Assembly: GCF_002160325.1 (NCBI RefSeq)
Contig: NZ_NFKJ01000014.1
Location: 24,321-88,320, forward strand
Direction: 5' to 3'
Length of the DNA: 64,000 nucleotides
From: Lachnoclostridium sp. An181
GTDB lineage: Bacteria > Bacillota > Clostridia > Lachnospirales > Lachnospiraceae
The notes under the pieces are model-generated. The model was given only the letters and a program-made list of their open reading frames with translations. It did no database searches and had not been told where the DNA came from. Position numbers and translations under genes: made by a program. Position 1 is the stretch's first letter; the number at the start of each line of letters is the position of its first letter. Positions 53,203 to 62,914 of this stretch are shown here, in pieces.

Positions 53203-54426
53203 ATGAAAAAAAATCTTATTGTTGGCCAGTCAGGCGGCCCTACTGCTGTCATTAACGGCAGCCTGTGCGGAGTTATCCGCGAAGGGAAACGCCAGTCTGA
53301 TTCCATCGGACATCTGTACGGCATGATCAACGGAATTGAGGGGTTTTTAAACGGGCACGTTTTGGACATTAAAACTGAAATTTCTGAAACTGAGCTGAAT
53401 CTTATTCACACTACACCCGGTGCATATCTTGGCTCCTGCCGCTACAAACTTCCGGAAGATTTTAATGATCCTGTGTATAAAGCACTCTTTCAAAAATTTG
53501 AGGAATACGATATCGGATATTTCTTTTATATCGGCGGAAACGACTCCATGGATACTGTAAGCAAGCTTTCCCGCTACGCATCCCAAATCGGCAGCGATAT
53601 CCGCTTTATCGGTATTCCAAAAACAATTGACAATGATCTTATCCACACAGACCACACGCCTGGTTTCGGAAGTGCTGCAAAATATGTTGCCTCCACAGTG
53701 CGTGAGATTGCCGTGGATGCATCTGTATATGACAATAAAAAATCTGTTACTATCGTAGAGATTATGGGACGGCACGCCGGATGGCTCACTGCTGCAAGCG
53801 CACTTGCAAGAAAATTCAAAGGGGACAACCCTGTGCTCATCTATCTTCCGGAAACCACCTTTGATCCGGATGCATTTATCGAAAAAGTACGTCAAAACCT
53901 TGAGACTGTTTCCAACCTCATTGTCTGTATCTCCGAAGGGATCAATGACGGAAAAGGGACTTTCATCTGCGAATTGTCAAGCGAAGTGGGTGTGGATACA
54001 TTTGGACATAAAATGCTGACCGGCTCAGGAAAGTATCTTGAAAATCTTGTGAAGGAAAAACTTGGTGTCAAAGTACGTTCTGTAGAATTGAATGTAAGCC
54101 AGCGCTGCTCTTCTTCCATGCTCTCAAAAACAGACTTGGACGAGGCAGAGGAGGCAGGCGCATTTGCAGTTTTAAAAGCACTGGAGGGCCAGACCGGAAA
54201 AATGATAACCTTCATACGCACAGAAAATGAACCTTATACGATCGCCTGCTCTACTGCAGATGTAAACGATATCTGTAATCAAGAAAAAGCAGTACCACTT
54301 TCCTGGATAACCGAAAACGGCTGTGATGTGACTGACGAATTTATCTCATACGCACGCCCGTTGATCCAAGGACAGGTGGATGTACCGATGGAGGACGGAC
54401 TTCCGCGGTTCGCCTACCGTTCATAA
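53203..54426 (+). CDS. 6-phosphofructokinase, pyrophosphate-type, paralogue 1
   Basis: 407 residues. Start ATG 53203 with GGAGG 8 bases upstream. Active-site motifs: GQSGGPTAVINGSLCGV, GGNDSMDT (111-118), PKTIDND (139-145) and EIMGRHAGWLTAA. Asp114 (position 104 in E. coli PfkA, normally Gly) and Lys140 (position 124, normally Gly) are the residues that favour pyrophosphate over ATP. It is closely related to the gene at 57140-58378. Glycolytic/gluconeogenic role in the cytosol. Confidence 0.9.
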   Translation: MKKNLIVGQSGGPTAVINGSLCGVIREGKRQSDSIGHLYGMINGIEGFLNGHVLDIKTEISETELNLIHTTPGAYLGSCRYKLPEDFNDPVYKALFQKFEEYDIGYFFYIGGNDSMDTVSKLSRYASQIGSDIRFIGIPKTIDNDLIHTDHTPGFGSAAKYVASTVREIAVDASVYDNKKSVTIVEIMGRHAGWLTAASALARKFKGDNPVLIYLPETTFDPDAFIEKVRQNLETVSNLIVCISEGINDGKGTFICELSSEVGVDTFGHKMLTGSGKYLENLVKEKLGVKVRSVELNVSQRCSSSMLSKTDLDEAEEAGAFAVLKALEGQTGKMITFIRTENEPYTIACSTADVNDICNQEKAVPLSWITENGCDVTDEFISYARPLIQGQVDVPMEDGLPRFAYRS

Positions 54427-54572
54427 ATTGTTCATTTTTTATTTCTAGAATCTTTACCTCTTGAACATGATTCTTTCATTTCTGTTACTTATACTAAAGT
54501 CATCAAATAGATAAATCTAGAAATTAGACGCTACCAAGTTTAACACTATTTGAAATAAACTTTTTCATAATA

Positions 54573-54645
54573 CATGCCAGGAGCTGCACCACCAGCTGCC
54601 TGGCATCCTCCCTTTTACAGACCTTTTGGTCTGTATTTTTTTATC
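54573..54645 (+). terminator. Tandem hairpins after phosphofructokinase 1
   Basis: First TGCCAGG...CCTGGCA with inner GCTG/CAGC (54573-54603), then ACAGACC-TTTT-GGTCTGT followed by ATTTTTTTATC (about 54617-54645), a clear Rho-independent terminator. The rest of the 54427-54722 gap holds no gene. Confidence 0.8.
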
Positions 54646-54722
54646 TTGTGTTCTTTCATACTCTGAAATAAAATAAGGGTAAGATGTTTATAGACAATTC
54701 TAGACAAAAAGGTGAAACTGAC

Positions 54723-55559
54723 ATGACAAAAATGAAAAAAACACGAAAACCAGGAAAATATATTGGATTTCTTGATTTGGAATATAATACCGGCTTTGAT
54801 ACGGACAATGCTCCAGGTCTTCTCTCCATCGGCATCGTAATCGCAGATTCCTGCACTCTGGAAAAAAAGGATTCCTTCTACTCACTGACAAGGCCACGCA
54901 TCAATGTGATTCTGACTGAATATTGCCAGGTCTTGACAAAACTTTCACAAGAAGACATTTACCACGCCCCTCCTCTTGATCATGTACTCGCACAGGTCAT
55001 TGGTTTTCTGCGCAAATGGTCTGTTCAAACTCTGTACGTGTACGGCAACTGTGACAAACCAGTGCTCGCAGCAAATATTGCCAGCATCGGTATGGAAAAG
55101 AAATGGCACTATCTGTGCGATATGATCTTGGATATCTCTGTTCAGATTACCCGTACTCTCTTCGATGAAAAACAGTCTCTTGCACTCGAAAAACTTGCTG
55201 CTCTTCTTGGAACAACTCCCCGCGGACACTGGCACAATGCCTTAACAGACGCAGATATGCTCTATCATGTGTACTGTTCACTGAAGCGCAAAAGCTATTC
55301 CCGCAAAGATGTTGCATCCGCCAATGCGGAGATGAAATTGCGTCAGATATACAATGACAGCAGAAATTTTTATCGGCTATCCTTTTCTCTCCCTGAAAAA
55401 AAGAAAAAGGAGCTCTTAATGGCTGCGGATTTATTATGGACCTCCCAAAACCATGGAAATCCGGAAGAAAAGGTGCGTATTGCAGCTCTCTGCGATGACC
55501 TCACCGTTATATGCGGTGAACCCCCCAGCTACAAAGACCGCCTTTTTCGTTTTATTTGA
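54723..55559 (+). CDS. DEDDh-type 3'-5' exonuclease
   Basis: 278 residues (start ATG 54723 behind AAGGTGA). Exonuclease motifs: I FLDLEYNTG (D and E), II YVYGNCDKPVLAANI (D), III HWHNALTDADMLYH (H and D), so it is a DEDDh fold like DnaQ/KapD. The C-terminal 80 residues are basic and helical with no known domain. The substrate could be RNA or DNA. It is convergent with the pseudokinase-TPR gene, with only 4 bases between them. Confidence 0.85.
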   Translation: MTKMKKTRKPGKYIGFLDLEYNTGFDTDNAPGLLSIGIVIADSCTLEKKDSFYSLTRPRINVILTEYCQVLTKLSQEDIYHAPPLDHVLAQVIGFLRKWSVQTLYVYGNCDKPVLAANIASIGMEKKWHYLCDMILDISVQITRTLFDEKQSLALEKLAALLGTTPRGHWHNALTDADMLYHVYCSLKRKSYSRKDVASANAEMKLRQIYNDSRNFYRLSFSLPEKKKKELLMAADLLWTSQNHGNPEEKVRIAALCDDLTVICGEPPSYKDRLFRFI

Positions 55560-55563
55560 GAGT

Positions 55564-57075
55564 CTATTTCCCGGCCCATATTTTTCCTCCCTCCATCTTC
55601 AGCTGATATTGTGCTGCAATCTTTTTTATCTCCTCATCCTTTATCAGATTGGGATTCTGGGCGATGTAAGCGCTCAGTACTCCCAAAAGCTTTTCCCTGC
55701 TGTTATCGGGAAACATACACATTGCCTGCACTCTGAGCCGTTTCAGTTCGTCTGACCCCGGTACCTTCTCAATACCTTTTTGACAGACTTCATCTGATTT
55801 TTTCCAGTCATTTCTCTGCATGAGGGCTTTGGCCCACTGGGTATAGTACTGCTGCCGCTGTTCCTCATCCAGTTTTAGCCTGGACATCTCTTCGTAACAT
55901 AAATCCGCCTCTTTTTTTTGTCCTGTCATCTCATACATTCTGCAAAGTATACTTTTCACCTCAAACTCTCTCTTTTCATTGAAATAAATATCCTTTTCAT
56001 ACTCATGTATACAACATCTCTTTGCCAGATCTATCATCTCTTCGCAGTCTTCCATGTCACCTATCTTTTCGTATACTCTCAGCATACACAAAAGATCTCC
56101 CTTGTCTTCTGCCTCTAAAGATTTCAGCGCTTCTTTTGCCTTTTCTTCTTTTTCCTGTCCACTCATATACTCTGCCAGTATGATGTAATGCTTTGCCTTT
56201 TCATGTTCATCCTCCACCCTTCCAAAACATTGTTTACTTTCCTCATAATCTCCAAATTCCAGAAAATACTTCTTGCCCTGCTCCATGTAACTGTCATCCA
56301 TCATCTTACCGACAATGCTTTTCTCAATTATTGAATGTTTCTTCTGGCCTTCTTCTTTTACATGTTTTATTGCGTACCAGCCACCGCCGCCTATGCACAG
56401 AGACAAACATAAAATCCCCCATAAGACCGCAGGCACAGGTTTCCTCTTCCTGCCAAGACAGTGAACATTTCTTTCTATGGATTTTTTCTTTTTTTCCAGG
56501 TCCTCCTTTCTTCCACAAAGTACAACTATTTTTTTAATATACTGTTTCTCCCTCCAATGTATGGAAGGATAAATATCACTCTGGGCCATCATACACTGAA
56601 TCATCCTGCCTGCTGCAAACATTGTTTGCACTTCTCTTTCTCCTGTACATTCAAACTTTTCTTTAATCTTCTTCCTTTGGCCTTTCTTTTTGCAGGATTC
56701 GTTATTTTCATCCTCCATATCCAAAAGATAGAGGTTGCGGTCTGCTCCCAAAAGAACCCCATATGGATTAAAAAGAAATCGTCCGCTCTCCTCCCGGGAC
56801 ATGCACACACAGAATGCCATCTCGACAAGCTGACGCATCCATCCAACTGCTTCCTCCTTCACGATCTTGGGTCCTGGAGCAAATTTTTCATACCACAGGA
56901 CACCTTTTTGAAAATCCATGACAACCCGACAGTTATTACCGCACATCGACAGGCGCAGAACCGCATATCCTTTTTCGTCTTTCATAAACGCTCTCACTGC
57001 CTTTCCATTATGAAATTTTAATCTGTGGAATTTAACAAGAATCTTAGATGTGTGTTTATGTATATATCGTATCAT
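55564..57075 (-). CDS. Pseudokinase-like, single-pass membrane, TPR-like protein
   Basis: 503 residues. The N-terminal region (about 30-125) looks like a degenerate protein-kinase C-lobe: FNPYGVLLGADRNLYLLDMED aligns with the catalytic-loop-to-DFG stretch, but the HRD Asp and lysine are missing. A membrane span (about 214-235) follows basic residues, then repeats of paired helices (YLEFGDYEESKQCFGRVED; AKEALKSLEAED; MYEMTGQKKEADLCYEEMSRL; WKKSDEVCQKGIEKVPGSDEL). The layout recalls EssB/YukC of type VII secretion, yet no secretion genes are adjacent. The start is uncertain: no clear ribosome site. Confidence 0.68.
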   Translation of the reverse strand: MIRYIHKHTSKILVKFHRLKFHNGKAVRAFMKDEKGYAVLRLSMCGNNCRVVMDFQKGVLWYEKFAPGPKIVKEEAVGWMRQLVEMAFCVCMSREESGRFLFNPYGVLLGADRNLYLLDMEDENNESCKKKGQRKKIKEKFECTGEREVQTMFAAGRMIQCMMAQSDIYPSIHWREKQYIKKIVVLCGRKEDLEKKKKSIERNVHCLGRKRKPVPAVLWGILCLSLCIGGGGWYAIKHVKEEGQKKHSIIEKSIVGKMMDDSYMEQGKKYFLEFGDYEESKQCFGRVEDEHEKAKHYIILAEYMSGQEKEEKAKEALKSLEAEDKGDLLCMLRVYEKIGDMEDCEEMIDLAKRCCIHEYEKDIYFNEKREFEVKSILCRMYEMTGQKKEADLCYEEMSRLKLDEEQRQQYYTQWAKALMQRNDWKKSDEVCQKGIEKVPGSDELKRLRVQAMCMFPDNSREKLLGVLSAYIAQNPNLIKDEEIKKIAAQYQLKMEGGKIWAGK

Positions 57076-57139
57076 ATTTATAACTATTGTTCAAGTAAAA
57101 ATTCGGGCAGATGCGATCTTACATCTGCCCATCATACAC

Positions 57140-58378
57140 TTATATTTTAAATGGTCTGTAGAGATGACGCGGAATTCCGTCCACCATGACCGGTGGCATA
57201 TCTCCCTGGATCAGAGGACGCACATACCGTTTAAATTCATCTGTCACATAGGTGCCCTCTTTATTGACCCATTCTCTTGGCACGAGCCGCTCATCATTTG
57301 CTATCTTGTGCACATTTTTTACTGCAGTCGCACATTGATATGGATCGTCAGAGATTCTCTCGAACACGACCATGACTCCTGAGTCTCCTTCATCCGCAGC
57401 CATCACAGCAGCTCCTCCTGCCTGCATTGCCTCCAGTATATCCACCCTGGATGCCAGATGCGCACCTGAGCGCTGAAGTGTACTCAACTCAATGGCTCTT
57501 GTCTTACAGCCAATCTCTCCGGCAATGAGGCTTGCCAAATAGTTTGCTGTTCCGGACAACTGTTTATGTCCAAACGCATCCACAAAGTCAACACTCTGCC
57601 CAAGCTCGCACACATACCTCCCGTCCGCCAGTTTGATTCCCTCTGACACAGCCACCACAACGGAAGATTGCTTTTTAAGTATCTTCTTTACCCTATCCAC
57701 AAAAGTCTCCAGTTCAAACGGAAACTCCGGCAGATAGATAAGATCCGGGCCCTTACAGTCCTCTCCTTCTGCCAGACATGCGGCCCCGGTAAGCCATCCT
57801 GCATTCCTTCCCATGATCTCCACGATGGTGACGATACCTTTATTATACTCCAGGCACATACCATCACGTATGATCTCTTTTACAGATGTACCAATATATT
57901 TCGCAGCACTCCCGAAACCAGGCGTATGGTCAGTGAGGGCAAGGTCGTTGTCTATGGTCTTTGGAGCACCCACAAACTTTGTAGGCTGCCCTGTCAGGAT
58001 TCCATAGTCGGAAAGTTTTTTAATCGTATCCATGGAGTCATTTCCTCCGATATAGATAAATGCCTCAATGTCCAGTTTGTTGAGGATATCAAATATCTTC
58101 TCGTACACTGCCTTGTCCTCATGGATCTCCGGAAGTTTATAGCGGCAGGAACCAAGATATGCGGCCGGGGTACGTTTCAAAAGCTCCACATCCAGGTCAT
58201 TGGTGATATGATCTGCTAAATCAACATAACGCTCCTCCATTAATCCCTGAATGCCATTCCTCATCCCATAAACTTTTTTGGCACCGCGCTCTATCGCTGT
58301 ACGGTAAACTCCTGCCAAAGTTGAATTGATCGCTGACGTAGGTCCTCCGGATTGACCGACTATTACATTTCCTTTCAT
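57140..58378 (-). CDS. 6-phosphofructokinase, pyrophosphate-type, paralogue 2
   Basis: 412 residues with GQSGGPTSAINSTLAGV, GGNDSMDT (111-118), PKTIDND (139-145) and EIMGRNAGWLTGAA. It carries the same Asp114/Lys140 combination expected for pyrophosphate use as the gene at 53203. Regulatory differences are not visible. AAGGGAG-type sites are weak but GGGAGG precedes the ATG. Stands alone between the pseudokinase gene and the AI-2E-family gene. Confidence 0.9.
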   Translation of the reverse strand: MKGNVIVGQSGGPTSAINSTLAGVYRTAIERGAKKVYGMRNGIQGLMEERYVDLADHITNDLDVELLKRTPAAYLGSCRYKLPEIHEDKAVYEKIFDILNKLDIEAFIYIGGNDSMDTIKKLSDYGILTGQPTKFVGAPKTIDNDLALTDHTPGFGSAAKYIGTSVKEIIRDGMCLEYNKGIVTIVEIMGRNAGWLTGAACLAEGEDCKGPDLIYLPEFPFELETFVDRVKKILKKQSSVVVAVSEGIKLADGRYVCELGQSVDFVDAFGHKQLSGTANYLASLIAGEIGCKTRAIELSTLQRSGAHLASRVDILEAMQAGGAAVMAADEGDSGVMVVFERISDDPYQCATAVKNVHKIANDERLVPREWVNKEGTYVTDEFKRYVRPLIQGDMPPVMVDGIPRHLYRPFKI

Positions 58379-58521
58379 TTACATACCTCCCTGTCTTTAC
58401 ATTTTGTATATTTATCGATAATGATTAACACTATTTTAGTATATTATCACTATTTTGTAAATATTTCTTCCTGATTTAACCGTTATACTACACATTTTCA
58501 AAATGTAGGACAGGGTACATT

Positions 58522-59694
58522 CTAACTTTTTTCACAAATACTTCCATCTATTTTTATCTTCTTTGCCTTCAGCCTGTCATAGACATACTTTCTGAACAAA
58601 CTGTAGATCACGGACACGAGCGGAATAAAAATAAGCATTCCCACAATTCCCATCAAACTTCCGCCCACACTGACTGCAGCCAGAACCCAGATAGACGGAA
58701 GCCCTACTGAATTTCCCACCACGTGGGGATAGATCAGGTTGCCCTCCACCTGCTGCAAGACAAGGAATAGAATGATAAACATCACTGCCTGCATCGGGTT
58801 GATGACCAGTATCAGAAAGGTACCGATCGCACAGCCGATAAATGCACCGAAAATCGGAATCAGAGCTGTAAATGCAATGAGAATTCCGACAAGCATAGCA
58901 TATGGAAATCTGAATATATTCATTGTAACCACAAACATCAGGCCAAGTATACACGCCTCCAGGCACTGCCCGGTTAAAAAGTTGGAAAATGTCCTGTATG
59001 TCAAAGAACAGATATCCATCACTTTTTCCACGTGCTCCTTCTTCATAAACGCATACATGATCTTTGTCACCTGCACACGCAGTTTTTCCTTTTGCAGAAG
59101 AATATAACACGCAAAAACAAATGCGATAAAAAATGTCATGATTCCGCTGATGATACTGCGCGCTGCTGTGTAGGTAGAGCCAATGACATTCCCTGCTCCC
59201 GTCTTCAGAAAATCAACGGCATTCTGGAAAAGGCTCTCCCAGTTGATCTGTATCTGTCCTATCCATTCCACAATACTTGGATTGTTCTGAAACATATCCA
59301 TTGCCTTTTTTTGCATATCGCTCAAAAAATCCTGTATATTTCCGCCAAGATTAAGGAAGGTTTTTCCAAGCTCCGGCAATACAACAAACATCAGAAGAAC
59401 AAGCAGACCCACAAAAAGTGTCAATGTCAGCAGAAGACTGACCGGCCTTGCAAGTTTCTGTGCCACTTTTTTCTTTTCCATGTATTTATTACAGAATATA
59501 CATTTTTCCAGAAAACTCATCGGCACATTTAAGATAAATGCCACCGCCCCTCCGATAAGAAACGGAAGAATGACATTTCCAGCAACTCCAATATAATGGA
59601 AAACCACTTTGTAATTCCATGCTGCCACGAGAAGAATCACCGTGTACAGTACAAGCCATCTGATTTTTTTAATGATCCGATTGTCTAAATCCAA
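58522..59694 (-). CDS. AI-2E family transporter
   Basis: 390 residues with seven to eight spans and the family pattern VFACYILLQKEKLRVQV, PIFGAFIGCAIGTFLIL and VEGNLIYPHVVGNSVGLPSIWVLAAVSVGGSLMGIVGMLIFIPL. I start it at TTG 59694, which has AAGGG/GGAG upstream and overlaps the stop of the P-type ATPase; an ATG 60 bases earlier lies within that gene. Members export autoinducer-2 or act as Na+/H+ antiporters; the substrate here is unknown. Confidence 0.85.
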   Translation of the reverse strand: MDLDNRIIKKIRWLVLYTVILLVAAWNYKVVFHYIGVAGNVILPFLIGGAVAFILNVPMSFLEKCIFCNKYMEKKKVAQKLARPVSLLLTLTLFVGLLVLLMFVVLPELGKTFLNLGGNIQDFLSDMQKKAMDMFQNNPSIVEWIGQIQINWESLFQNAVDFLKTGAGNVIGSTYTAARSIISGIMTFFIAFVFACYILLQKEKLRVQVTKIMYAFMKKEHVEKVMDICSLTYRTFSNFLTGQCLEACILGLMFVVTMNIFRFPYAMLVGILIAFTALIPIFGAFIGCAIGTFLILVINPMQAVMFIILFLVLQQVEGNLIYPHVVGNSVGLPSIWVLAAVSVGGSLMGIVGMLIFIPLVSVIYSLFRKYVYDRLKAKKIKIDGSICEKS

Positions 59695-62282
59695 GCTTTC
59701 CCTTCTCCTTTCAGGAGCTGTACTACAACAAGGTTCATCAATGCCATCAGGCAAATGATTCCATACTGTTTTAAGGTCAGTGTTGCAACCTGCATTACAG
59801 GTGCAAATACAGGAATCAAAAGAACCGCACTGATGAGCACAAATCCAATTGCGAATGCTCCGAATAAATAAATATTATTATAAAACTGCTTTTTGAACAA
59901 TACTCTTTTGTCTGATTTACAATTGAACCCATGAACAAGCCGTGCCATACATAAAGTTCCAAATGCCATTGTGCTTGCAAGTTTCGCGCTTGTCTCCAGT
60001 CCGATCATAAAGGACACACCTGTCAGAATACAGATCACAGCGCCCTGCACCCCGATTCTTGCCAAAAATGACTTTGTAAGAATCGATTCATCCGCCCTTC
60101 GCGGTTTCTGACCCATCACATCATGCACATGCGGTTCCAGTCCAAGGGCAATCGCCGGAAGGCTGTCTGTCAAAAGGTTGATGAACAAAAGGTGTACTGG
60201 TTCAAACGGTACCGGGAGACTCAAAAGCGCTGCAAACAATACCATCAAAATAGCGCCGAAATTACCGGAGAGCAAAAACTGAATAGAATGCTTAATGTTC
60301 TGATATACATTTCGTCCGTTTTCCACTGCTTTGATGATCGTTGCAAAGTTGTCGTCTGTCAGGATCATGGCAGCTGCATCCTTTGACACTTCTGTTCCTG
60401 TAATACCCATGGCAACACCAACATCCGCCTGTTTCAGCGCAGGGGCATCGTTCACCCCGTCTCCTGTCATGGCCACAATATTTCCTTTGTTCTGCCATGC
60501 CTTTACAATACGTATTTTATGCTCCGGTGAAACTCTCGCATACACGGAAATGTGCTCCACAAAGTCTTCCAACTCCTTATCGCTCATGTGTTCAATCTCC
60601 ATTCCTTCGCATGCTTCACAATCTTCTTTTAAGATACCGATTCGTTTTGCGATCGCAGCAGCTGTGATTTTATGATCTCCTGTTATCATCACCGGTTTGA
60701 TACCTGCTGCAATACATTCTTCCACTGCTGGCTTTGACTCATCTCTTGGCGGATCCATCATAGCCGCCATGCCAAGGAAGATATAGTCTTTTTCATCCTC
60801 AGTGCCAATCTGCGCCCGATCAATCTCCCGGTATCCAACAGCCAGAACACGAAGTCCTTCTCCTGCGAAAGCCATGTTCTTGTCAAAGATTTTGTTTCGC
60901 CATGTTTCCGTCATCGGCTCAGTCCCTGAAACGGTTTCTATCATCAAAGAACGGCCTACAAGGACATCCACTGCACCTTTTGTAATGATATACTGCTTTC
61001 CGTCTATTTCATGTACTGTTGACATCAATTTTCTGTCACTGTCGAACGGAACTTCCCCAATCCTTGGTGTGCCTTCTCTCAAAGGCCCAGTGTAGATTCC
61101 ATTTTGCTCCCCTGCTTTTACAAATGCAGTTTCCGTAGGGTCACCAATCTCCACGCCATCCTGAATAGACGCATCGTTGCACAAAAGACTATATTTTAGA
61201 AATCTCTCTCCTTTTGGACATTCCAAAAGGTTTTCTGCCGCAAATGTTTCGCCGCCGATATAGTACTGCTCAATCGTCATTTCGTTCTTTGTCAATGTGC
61301 CTGTCTTATCGGAACAGATAACAGAAACACTTCCAAGCCCTTCCACAGCCTGTAGTTTTCTGATGACCGCATGCTCTCTTGCCATTTTCTGCGTTCCAAA
61401 TGCAAGTACGATGGTCACGATAGAACTCAAGGCTTCCGGTATGGCTGCCACAGCCAAAGCAATCGCAAACATAAACGCATTACCGATATCTTCACCCTTG
61501 ATAACGTTTACACCAAATAACACAGCACAAAATACAAGAATCAAAATAGAAAGATTTTTTCCAAACTGATCTAAATTTCTCTGCAGCGGAGTTCTCTTAT
61601 CCGCGGTATTTGCCAAAAGTCTGGCGATCTTTCCTACCTCTGTATCCATACCAATAGATGTGACAAGGAAACTTCCTCTTCCGTAAGTAACAAATCCACC
61701 AGAGAATACCATATTTTTCTGGTCTCCAAGAGGTGCTGTTCCTTCAATAAGACAGTCCTCTTTCTCAACACTCACACTTTCTCCTGTCAGCGCACTTTCA
61801 TCTATTTTTAAGCTTGCACAATCCAAAATCCTGCCGTCTGCAGGTACATAATCTCCAGCCTCCAAAATAACTTCATCACCGATCGTGACTTCCGAGACAG
61901 GAATTACTTTTACGCCGCCGTTCCTTACGACCTTTGTCTCAGGCGCGGAAAGTTTCTTTAAACTTTTAAGTGAACTCTCAGCCTTTAATGTCTGTACTGT
62001 TCCGAGTATCGCATTGATGGTGATCACGATCAGGATGACCGCAGTACTCTCAAGATCGCCCAAAAAACCTGAAATGATCGCGGAGATGATCAAAATGATA
62101 ACAAGAAAATCTTTAAACTGTTCCAGAAAAATCTGGATGGGTTTTTTCTGTTTTCCTTCAGCCAGCTCATTCTTTCCATATTTTTTCTGATGTGCTTCCA
62201 CATCTTCTGGGCGAATCGACTCCTGATAGCCGTTCACCTGTTGGCGTACCTCCTCCTTTGTCATCTGATAAAACGTTTTCAT
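59685..62282 (-). CDS. Calcium-transporting P-type ATPase
   Basis: 865-residue P2-type cation pump. Motifs in order: TGES actuator (ALTGESVSVEKED), PEAL membrane motif (AIPEALSSIVTIVLAFG), phospho-Asp in ICSDKTGTLTKNEMT, nucleotide-binding KGAVD, hinge MTGDGVNDAPALKQADVGVAMG. The C-terminal spans include LLFINLLTDSLPAIALGLEP. The PEAL and NLLTDSLPAIALG segments match Ca2+-ATPases of the SERCA/PMR1 type. An inverted-repeat region precedes it. Confidence 0.92.
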   Translation of the reverse strand: MKTFYQMTKEEVRQQVNGYQESIRPEDVEAHQKKYGKNELAEGKQKKPIQIFLEQFKDFLVIILIISAIISGFLGDLESTAVILIVITINAILGTVQTLKAESSLKSLKKLSAPETKVVRNGGVKVIPVSEVTIGDEVILEAGDYVPADGRILDCASLKIDESALTGESVSVEKEDCLIEGTAPLGDQKNMVFSGGFVTYGRGSFLVTSIGMDTEVGKIARLLANTADKRTPLQRNLDQFGKNLSILILVFCAVLFGVNVIKGEDIGNAFMFAIALAVAAIPEALSSIVTIVLAFGTQKMAREHAVIRKLQAVEGLGSVSVICSDKTGTLTKNEMTIEQYYIGGETFAAENLLECPKGERFLKYSLLCNDASIQDGVEIGDPTETAFVKAGEQNGIYTGPLREGTPRIGEVPFDSDRKLMSTVHEIDGKQYIITKGAVDVLVGRSLMIETVSGTEPMTETWRNKIFDKNMAFAGEGLRVLAVGYREIDRAQIGTEDEKDYIFLGMAAMMDPPRDESKPAVEECIAAGIKPVMITGDHKITAAAIAKRIGILKEDCEACEGMEIEHMSDKELEDFVEHISVYARVSPEHKIRIVKAWQNKGNIVAMTGDGVNDAPALKQADVGVAMGITGTEVSKDAAAMILTDDNFATIIKAVENGRNVYQNIKHSIQFLLSGNFGAILMVLFAALLSLPVPFEPVHLLFINLLTDSLPAIALGLEPHVHDVMGQKPRRADESILTKSFLARIGVQGAVICILTGVSFMIGLETSAKLASTMAFGTLCMARLVHGFNCKSDKRVLFKKQFYNNIYLFGAFAIGFVLISAVLLIPVFAPVMQVATLTLKQYGIICLMALMNLVVVQLLKGEGKAWI

Positions 62283-62376
62283 TATCTTTTCTCCCTCCTA
62301 AACAATATAAAATTTTCATTTTCGTGCAATAAAAAAGGTGACACTTTTTATTGCACCTTATACATGCAATAAAAGT
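62283..62376 (-). promoter_or_regulatory. Leader/operator region of the Ca2+-ATPase gene
   Basis: A perfect 12-bp inverted repeat (GTGCAATAAAAA 62325-62336 with its complement 62346-62357, 9-base loop) is followed by a third copy of TGCAATAAAA at 62366-62375. The three copies suggest a protein-binding site or an mRNA structure. The rest of 62376-62559 shows no gene. Confidence 0.5.
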
Positions 62377-62559
62377 CTCACCATTTCATCACGACACGGA
62401 TGTATCCATCGTATTGACGATATCGCAAACACCAGTTTCCTGATGCCGGTTACTCCCTCTTATTATTTAGTATGATACCTGCAAACATAGACTCTGTCAA
62501 CCACTATTCTTATTTTCCACTTTTTCTTTTAAAATATATAATCATTTTTGATTTACTTG

Positions 62560-62588
62560 TTGACAATACTCAGCTTATGCTATATAAT
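62560..62588 (+). promoter_or_regulatory. Consensus promoter of tRNA-Arg
   Basis: TTGACA (62560-62565), 17-base spacer, TATAAT (62583-62588): a perfect sigma-A promoter 30 bases before the tRNA. Confidence 0.93.
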
Positions 62589-62618
62589 AACTATTGTTGT
62601 GAGCAACGCAGACAACAT

Positions 62619-62692
62619 GTGGGTTTAGCTCAGCTGGATAGAGCGTTTGGCTACGGACCAAAAGGTCGGGGGTTCGAATCCTCTAACCCACG
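62619..62692 (+). tRNA. tRNA-Arg (anticodon ACG)
   Basis: 74-base cloverleaf: acceptor GTGGGTT/AACCCAC, D arm GCTC/GAGC, anticodon stem TTTGG/CCAAA with loop CTACGGA, T loop TTCGAAT. No encoded CCA. It is the only tRNA on the plus strand here. Confidence 0.96.
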
Positions 62693-62780
62693 TTAAAAGG
62701 CAAATCGTGTTTACGGTTTGTCTTTTTTATTTTATCTTATTCTTTCCCAAAATTTCCCTTGTATTCACTAAAAGAACAAA

Positions 62781-62877
62781 ACGGCAAATACGCTATTGCG
62801 GCGTGCGCATCCTACCAGGAGAGCTTTTATTCTATGGGGAAGACAAAAGGACTTTCCTATAGAAAATAAAAAATGCT
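62781..62877. repeat. Dispersed repeat, copy 2
   Basis: Closely matches 20926-21025 in the same orientation, about 97 bases with small indels. It retains the inverted repeat (TTTTATTCTAT with complement CCTATAGAA) and again abuts a terminator stem (TGCTTTAAATCT), here that of the tRNA cluster. Confidence 0.75.
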
Positions 62878-62908
62878 TTAAATCTCTGATCCACAAAGAT
62901 TTAAAGCA
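62861..62908 (-). terminator. Terminator of the tRNA cluster
   Basis: Minus-strand TGCTTTAAATCT and its perfect complement (62874-62885 and 62897-62908) around an 11-base loop, followed by TTTTTTATTTTC. It lies just after tRNA-Leu. Confidence 0.87.
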
Positions 62909-62914
62909 CTTTAC

